Positions 57,375 through 64,000 of a stretch of DNA of 64,000 nucleotides are shown piece after piece; positions within the stretch are counted from its first letter, which is position 1; each line of letters opens with the position of its first letter. The stretch comes from Aspidiotus rigidus (lineage: Eukaryota > Arthropoda > Insecta > Hemiptera > Diaspididae). Both the position numbers and the translations under genes were made by a program. The DNA lies in contig JAVHKY010000065.1 of assembly GCA_035079385.1 (NCBI GenBank), positions 1,054,001 through 1,118,000 on the forward strand, given 5' to 3'. The notes under the pieces were generated by a model that saw nothing but the letters and a program-made list of their open reading frames with translations, searched no databases and was not told the origin of the DNA.

Positions 57375-60300
57375 TTATCTACACCGAAACATAAACCGTC
57401 GAATATCGCTGCGAACGCGGGCGTTATTTACAGCAACCAGCCACGCATATAGAGGCGCCTTCGATTTCACGACGAACGTCAACGGCAAAAACGACAATAC
57501 AGCGCAGTCGCTCGTAAATGTCTTCTTCACCCTCTCCATTCTCAACGCCCATTCCTCATGTTTATCCGGTTTGAAGCCAGAGAAACGCAGCGTATCTGAA
57601 TTTTCGTAATTAACCTATGGACAAGTTTAAATTGAGATTTAATTATTCGATTCCACAAAATTATTTTCCATAATATAAAGAACTAACGGTTGGCGGCGCA
57701 CCAGCTATGTGTTGAGTAAATATTTGGATTTTAATGTACGTTGCGTCTCAGGGGGTCGCTTTTTTAGCTTTCTACATTTCTCAAAATTGTAGTACTGTTG
57801 ATAACACTTCATCTTTACCATCAGTAACATTTACCTTATTGTAGGTTGAAGACAAGGGAGAGTGTGGATACACGCAATGTAGATTATAAAATCAAATGTG
57901 GGTATAGAAACCGATTTACACTGAATACATAGGCAATGGACGGACAGTGGGTAAAAAACTTGCAGCTTATTTCGCGAACTGTTCGGGATTGCCTTCATTA
58001 TCGTGTTAATCGAGACTGACAGGGAACCTGTTTTATGGAGGTTTCTTTGTTCATTTACTTTTTCTAAATAAAGATTAAACTTTGTTCCTCTCTACCTTGG
58101 GCGTTTGAGCTCGCAAGTCCATACTTCTTCAAGTTCCTCCCCTATCCGATACAGCTCAATATTCTAAATTATCTCTAGTCCCTCTCTCCCATCATATATA
58201 GCTTGAACGCCAAAATGTTTCCAAATCCCACTCCTATCTCCTATAGCACCGTGATCGAACTCAATATTTGAAATGTTTACGTCCCGCTCCTATCATATAT
58301 ATATATATATATAGCTTGGAGGTCGAAATTATTTTCGAGTACCATACGTTTTGCGAGGGCGGCCAGCACCTGTCATTTTTCTTCAATTTACCCCCTCCCC
58401 TCCATTAAAAAAGTTCCCTGATGAAAAACAGCTCTACACTCCTAATGCATCACATCAGTCTGTATAGACACATGAGACGCACTCAGTTGTTTTTTGTGTG
58501 AGAAGCATCAGACGTTTTTCACATTTCTCTCTCAAATCCGGTACCATTTTCAGTCGATTACTCCTTTGATGCGTTTGAAATTTTCTAAATCCGCGCGTTC
58601 ATCTGCGTCATCCATCGTTCAAAAGTGGAAATTTTATCAAGTCTCACTTCCGATATGTAGCAACAAAGCGGAGAAAAAGAGAGAAAAGAAGAGAAAAGTT
58701 TTCCCCAGTGTCTTATTCGATTAGAGTAGGTCACGTTCGTACAAAATAATAAAAGGACTTGTCCAGACGAATATATCATAAACACAATAATGAGCTTGAA
58801 AGCACTGTCGTCTTAAAAAATTTTTTATTACTTATACGACGATCGACGTTTCGAACGTACACACGTTCTTCTTCAGGATCGATAAATACTACAATCGTTC
58901 GAAACGTCGATCGTCGTATAAGTAATAAAAAATTTTTTAAGACGACAGTGCTTTCAAGCTCATTATTGTGTTTATTGTATTTATCACGTTCGTACGGCAG
59001 GTGTCAAATTAAAAAAAAAGAAAAAATAAAACCTGACCGAGTTTCCTGTTTAAAAGTAATGTCGCCTGATATCTGATACTTGGACTATTCAATTTTTACT
59101 TACTGTACGAAACATGGTATTCAGTATACATAGAAAATTTACGCTGAACTGCGTAAGCAACGGATATCCAATCAGTAGGAAATCTTCCGATACTTTCAAT
59201 CCGTAAAGTATGTCGTTGACCATACGGAACGCTTTGTACTCCGCTTCGTGGTGAGTTTTAGCATTCGCGTATGTTTCTCGTACGTCACAAATTTCAGCGT
59301 TGACGGCTGTAGGTGATGGCGATACCGACTGATCTGAAGAATAATAATTGAATTCGGACGGCGTAGTCGTTTCCATGAGCTCATTTCTGAGTCTCATGAA
59401 GGTACCCATGCAGTATTGACTGCTACGCACAGTCATAATGGGTTTGCCACACTTGATATTGAAACAACTATCGCCGTCAACGTCAATAACCTGAAAACGA
59501 TAAACAAAATATTCGTGCATTAGATATTTAGATGGCGAGGCGTTGTCCTTGATGGGTCCTTTCTCTAGTCTATAGCTTGAGACAAGTACTTACCGGCATA
59601 CGTGTTGTTCGGACCATACATCGATGATCCAGTTTGTATATTTCCTCCGAAACACTATGAAAGATATCTAAAGTCGTACGCAAAACGCGGTCAGCGTGTG
59701 ACGCGCCTCCATATTTACTGCACCGCTTTTCGAATACGTCAAAACGTTTAAAATTCTAAAACGGAATGAAATATCGTATTAAAGATAATCATGGAGAATG
59801 AATATTTAGAGACAATGTGGCTCATAAATATTAAGGGATCTTGAAACTTCATACTCACAATATCGAATAGCGGTGCAGTAGATGAGATCGACTTCACCTC
59901 GTACTTAGAAACAAATTCTGCCCAGAGTTCCTCCTGAACAAACTCGAATACACGTCGTAGCTTTGGGTCATTTCGACGCGGGAATAGACGTATATTTCGC
60001 TCTATGACTGAAATCTGCGAGTAAAATCGGAATACAATTTTAATGTTAGAAAAATGTCAGGTACCTACGACATGAGAGCTGACCACGGTAAAAGTATACT
60101 TACTTGGCGTTCAGCGAATAACGAAACGCAATCTATAAGATTCTTCATAAATTGCCGGTTCACTTCAGCAAATGAAAACATGGCGAATTCACTATGCCTT
60201 TCTTCCGCTGTAAAATTTAAGAAATCGAGTTTTATAAATCAAAGTCATTAGTGTACTTCTTATTTTTCTTCAATGAAGATATTATGATTGAAATAACTTC

Positions 60301-62109
60301 TACGCATAAAGAGAAATCGCTTACTTATTTGTAGCAATTCTTTCAAATAAATTCCGGCCACTTCTTCTCCGCCGTATTCTCTACAGATGACATAAACTTC
60401 GGAATTGCCTTCTTTACTCGTGGCTGGTTTCATGATACTAACGGATTCGAATACTTTGTTGAGTAAATACAACAAGCAAATAGTATCGCATTCGAAACAC
60501 GTAAACATTTTAAGTACGAAATGTCCGCCTGAAATGAAAGGACTCGTTAGTAATACGTTTCAGTACGAGGATAGCAATTGTGACCAAGAAAAGACAGTAA
60601 GCGTCCAAATATTGAATTTTGTACACTTAATGTTTTTCAATGAATTTTAGCTACCTACATTCTTCTACAAGGTATTGATGAAAAATATAAACGTAATCGA
60701 TATTTGGTAGGATAGTGGTGACTTCCATCTTAATTGAGACTATTCTTCGTATTTGTGGGCTATGATTTTTTAAAATAGGAATCAAAGTTTGCGTTTTTTT
60801 TTTTCACTCTGACTGGTATTCATTGATATCAATTAACTCGATATTTTGTTTTTTCATTCCTGCTGATAATTTGCGCTTTTAGACGCTTATCGCTTTTTCC
60901 TGGAATCGGGTCACAGTCTTAGAAGCAATCTGATGACACATTACTCACCTCTTCGCAAAATTCGTAATGCGGTCAACGTTTCCTTCATAAGCAACCAGGA
61001 AACGCTATTCTCCTGTTCATTAGGTTGACCTTGACAATCAAAACTGCCATCAGCGGTAACTAGGTGAGCGAGTTGATCTCCACACTCGCGTCTCAAGTGT
61101 TCAGTGTAATCAGTATGAGTGATGTCGCCGGAGAAATCTGAGCCAAAGTCCCAGTGGTCGATGGTTTGCAGCATAAATCGGTCGTCGTTTATCATTTGCG
61201 ATAGGGTGTTACCTTCGTAGTAAGGATTAAGCGTACTTGCTTTCCAAAACCACTATGAGAAGATACAAATATTATAGATTATAGTACATACGTATAAGCT
61301 AACTAAGGAATCTATACGAAAGACGACTATGACCATCACTATACTCACTCTCATCTGCGGATGATTCAATCTCAAATAATGGTTCAATGAGGCGACGAAA
61401 GCGCCGGGAGCTTCGCACAAATGAACGGAATACAGCTTTTGATTCTTTATTGCGTCTTTGGGTATCAAGCGGAAGGAAGAGACGATTTCGTAAAATTTAC
61501 ACCAAGCTTGTGTAAGGAACTCAACTTTTACTTCATCCTTCATTTTACGCATAACCAACGCTGCTGGGTTTGTGGCACTAGTGTGTCGGTGCCATTCGTT
61601 TAGCTGGAAATGGTCGAGTTCGTTCTTGACAGAGTTCAATTTTTTCTTCAGCACTTGGAATTCTCGAAGTTGGTTATCCTGAAACAAGAAAATTTATGAA
61701 TATTGCAATAATCTCTCAATTGATCATCTTGAACGAAAGGGTGTGTTGACGAGGGTGTGATACTTACCGACCATTTCTTCGAAGTATATAGCGACTCTTT
61801 CACCTTTCTCATGCTAGAGAAGTACAAATTGAATGAAAATTTCTTCTCGAAACAAGAACGCACTATCTTGTCGACCGATGGGAATCCGTATGATAAACTC
61901 AGGTACTCAGTCAAGTCATCCGATGATGAATTTTTCTCCGTCTCTGGCGGTGGTGATGAACTTGAATAGGAGTCTTCCGAAGAAGAGTCGTTAAGCGTCC
62001 CTGCTGGCAGTAGGGATAGTTCCGAAGAGGAATCGTTTGACGCTCTGTTGCTGCCGACAGGCTTCTTCAAGGCAAGTTGACGCCTCGTCGACGTCAATTT
62101 CTTAGACAT
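57375..62109 (-). CDS. CMTR2: Cap-specific mRNA (nucleoside-2'-O-)-methyltransferase 2, copy 3
   Basis: Exons lie at 62109-61768, 61678-61349, 61252-60949, 60528-60325, 60207-60104, 60014-59859, 59755-59594, 59490-59104, 57920-57872 and 57595-57375. I see no frameshift, stop or splice-site change compared with copies 1 and 2, and the catalytic Lys, Asp, Lys and Glu and the CEAPGAF loop are all present. CMTR2 is normally a single-copy gene in animals, so three intact copies would be unusual if they are real. Copies this similar could also result from an assembly that placed haplotypes or one repeat in tandem. Confidence 0.87.
58743..58983. mobile_element. Palindromic Penelope-like element in CMTR2 intron 8 (copy 3)
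   Basis: Third inherited copy of 26854-27094, with the same 12-bp flanking repeat. Confidence 0.65.
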
Positions 62110-62312
62110 TTTCTGTAAATATAACATGAAAGAGAATTACGTAGATGGATATCAACGTGGACGAATTGAGAATACCTATTCTATGATTAAATAAAAAAAT
62201 TTTATTTTATACGATCGATCGACCAAGGCCAAAAGTAGAAAATAATATGTACGTTCTGGACCAGATTGGAATGCGGTCCTCAATTACCCCAAAGCGCGAG
62301 GTGTTAATTACT

Positions 62313-63209
62313 AGTACGGGAATTATACATTAAATAATGGTGGCGAAAATGAAAAAATTGGGATCGAAGATTTTATTGGTAGAAGTTGTTAATGATAGTC
62401 CTTATGTTACCGGACATGAAACCCACCCCGCCCCTCCCGTCCTCAATCCCCTTTTATAGGGAAAAAACCTTCCAAAAAAGTAGTTTTCTCGATTTTTCGC
62501 AAAAATAACGCACTATTTTAAAAAATGTCATCCGACATAAAATGTTCTACATCAAATTTCTTATAAGAAAGGTTCTTATAACATTTTCGATTAAGCTCAC
62601 TGTTCACGAGTTATAGAGTGTTGATGTTTCACATAATTTCAATAATACGCTCCACATACGAAATATAGGTACGCATGCGCCAGAAGAGGCTGACGACTTG
62701 TGAATACCTTCTATGAGTACTTTAATATTTTTGGTAGAAGATTTGTAAATAGCACGTACTTGAACATAGTTTTTCTTTTTGTGAGATTACGTGTACTCGA
62801 AAAAATAAAATTTCTACTCTCAGGAAACACTTATATAAATTTCTTAACTAGTAATAGAAGTACGCATTTAGCGCGCACGCAGCGTATACACATATTGAAA
62901 TATGTAGAAAACATCAGGGCTTCATAACTTATGAACAATGAGTTAAATCGAAAATTTTATAAGGAAATTTAATGCAGATCATTTTAGGTCTGATGACATT
63001 TTTCAAGATAGTGCATTATTTTTGCGAAAAGTCGAAAAAACTACTTTTTTGGACGCTTTTCCCCCTATAAAAGGGGTTGCGGACGGGAGGGGCGGGGTGG
63101 GTTTTATGTCCGGTAACAAGGGGACTATCATTAACAACTTCCAGCAATAAAATCTTTGATCCCAATTTTTTCATTTTCAAAACCGTATAATTCCCGGACT
63201 ATACCCTTC
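62313..63209. mobile_element. Foldback element of the CGGGAATTATAC family (copy 3)
   Basis: Third inherited copy of 30424-31320, flanked by TTAATTACT on both sides. Confidence 0.75.
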
Positions 63210-63218
63210 TTAATTACT

Positions 63219-64000
63219 CTCGGATGATTTATCTCGGACGTTGTAATTATGATGTGCTGTACGGTCACCGCAGAAATATAATTTTTACATGTTCCGGGTA
63301 AACCCCCATTATCAAGATACATAAAATATGATTTTGCTGTGAGCGTACTTTATTAATTCGACGGATTAATTGGATGAAAAATATTCTTTATGATAATAAC
63401 GAAGATTAACTTTTTCTGATTTTTTTTATCCATTTATTAACTAAAATGAAAACTAACCTTGATTCACTTCTTCCGATTGTAAAATACCGTATTAATCGTG
63501 ATTATTTGCTCTACAAAATTCATTTTACTTTTGGAATACTGATGTTCAACATTTTAAACAGACCTACCTATTTCTAATGTATTATCGTCATTATTTGATG
63601 TTAATTTGCTTTTGATGTGTTCATATAAATTGAAAATATTCTCGACGTTCATCTTCCAGCCAGATCGAGTAGAAATATTAAAATCGGAAAAAAATTCTGC
63701 CGACTTTATCAATTCAGCAAGCAGATACCGATTTGAAAATTTGGTAAAAATTTCTGTCGATTTGATAAAATCGGCAATTTGAAGGATTCGGCGTAACGTA
63801 TATAATTTTCATCTGCAGTGTAAGGCTTCCCTCTCCAGAAAAGTATTGTAACGTAGTCTCATGTAGACCTATGAACGTAAACTCGTTCCAGCAGTAAAGA
63901 TACAGTGGATTATTCTGTCGAAGAGATGGCGAACTCGAATAGGGTAGCTCATTTTATAATAAGCGTTCGCCACTCACTATAAGAGCGCTTGATGCCCTTC
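63219..64000. other. Non-coding start of the right part of block 3
   Basis: Matches 31330-32111 and 47283-48064. No gene is recognised before the window ends. Confidence 0.55.

Larger units (their letters stand above)
51996..64000. repeat. Tandem block 3, cut by the window end
   Basis: Begins at the same fusion point as block 2 (TTGGGTATGGATATTATTG) and follows block 2 base for base apart from isolated substitutions and run-length changes. The window ends about 12 kb into it, so the array may continue. Confidence 0.95.

Overview
This is an arthropod nuclear DNA window, most likely insect. It is AT-rich and largely non-coding. It carries a ten-exon gene with short GT-AG introns, an arthropod-style core promoter (TATA box plus TCAGT initiator), LINE fragments, a hAT-type miniature element and several foldback elements. 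I cannot narrow the species further. There are no prokaryotic operons, rRNA or tRNA genes, or CRISPR arrays.

The whole window is a tandemly duplicated locus. The ancestral block carried a small intronless gene for a 178-residue hydrophobic protein with an acidic N-terminus and an Arg/Lys-rich tail, plus several kb of non-coding DNA. Parts of at least five blocks are visible. A 3' tail lies at 1-435. An old, divergent block lies at about 990-10050; its small gene is intact but its promoter is damaged. Block 1 (about 16786-36042) has an intact gene and promoter. Blocks 2 (36043-51995) and 3 (51996 to the window end) begin inside the small gene, so only a 5'-truncated remnant is left there.

Blocks 1, 2 and 3 each carry, on the minus strand, a complete and apparently identical gene for the cap-2 mRNA 2'-O-methyltransferase CMTR2: exons at 25488-30220, 41439-46173 and 57375-62109. 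The right part of block 1 (from about 24473) is almost identical to blocks 2 and 3, while its left part is clearly diverged. The repeat period between blocks is about 15.95 kb.

Mobile DNA accounts for much of the rest. A LINE at 3815-5865 has a 12-bp target duplication and an inverted 5' half (twin priming). A 491-bp hAT-like element at 6461-6951 has an 8-bp target duplication. A Jockey-like LINE 3' fragment at 10085-12030 is split by a 1389-bp inverted-repeat element that contains 574-bp tandem repeats. A 2877-bp foldback element at 21362-24238 is absent from the matching sites in blocks 2 and 3. Inside a CMTR2 intron sits a palindromic, Penelope-like and hammerhead-like element. A second foldback family sits next to each CMTR2 copy. 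The 12.0-16.6 kb spacer between the old block and block 1 has no gene I can support.
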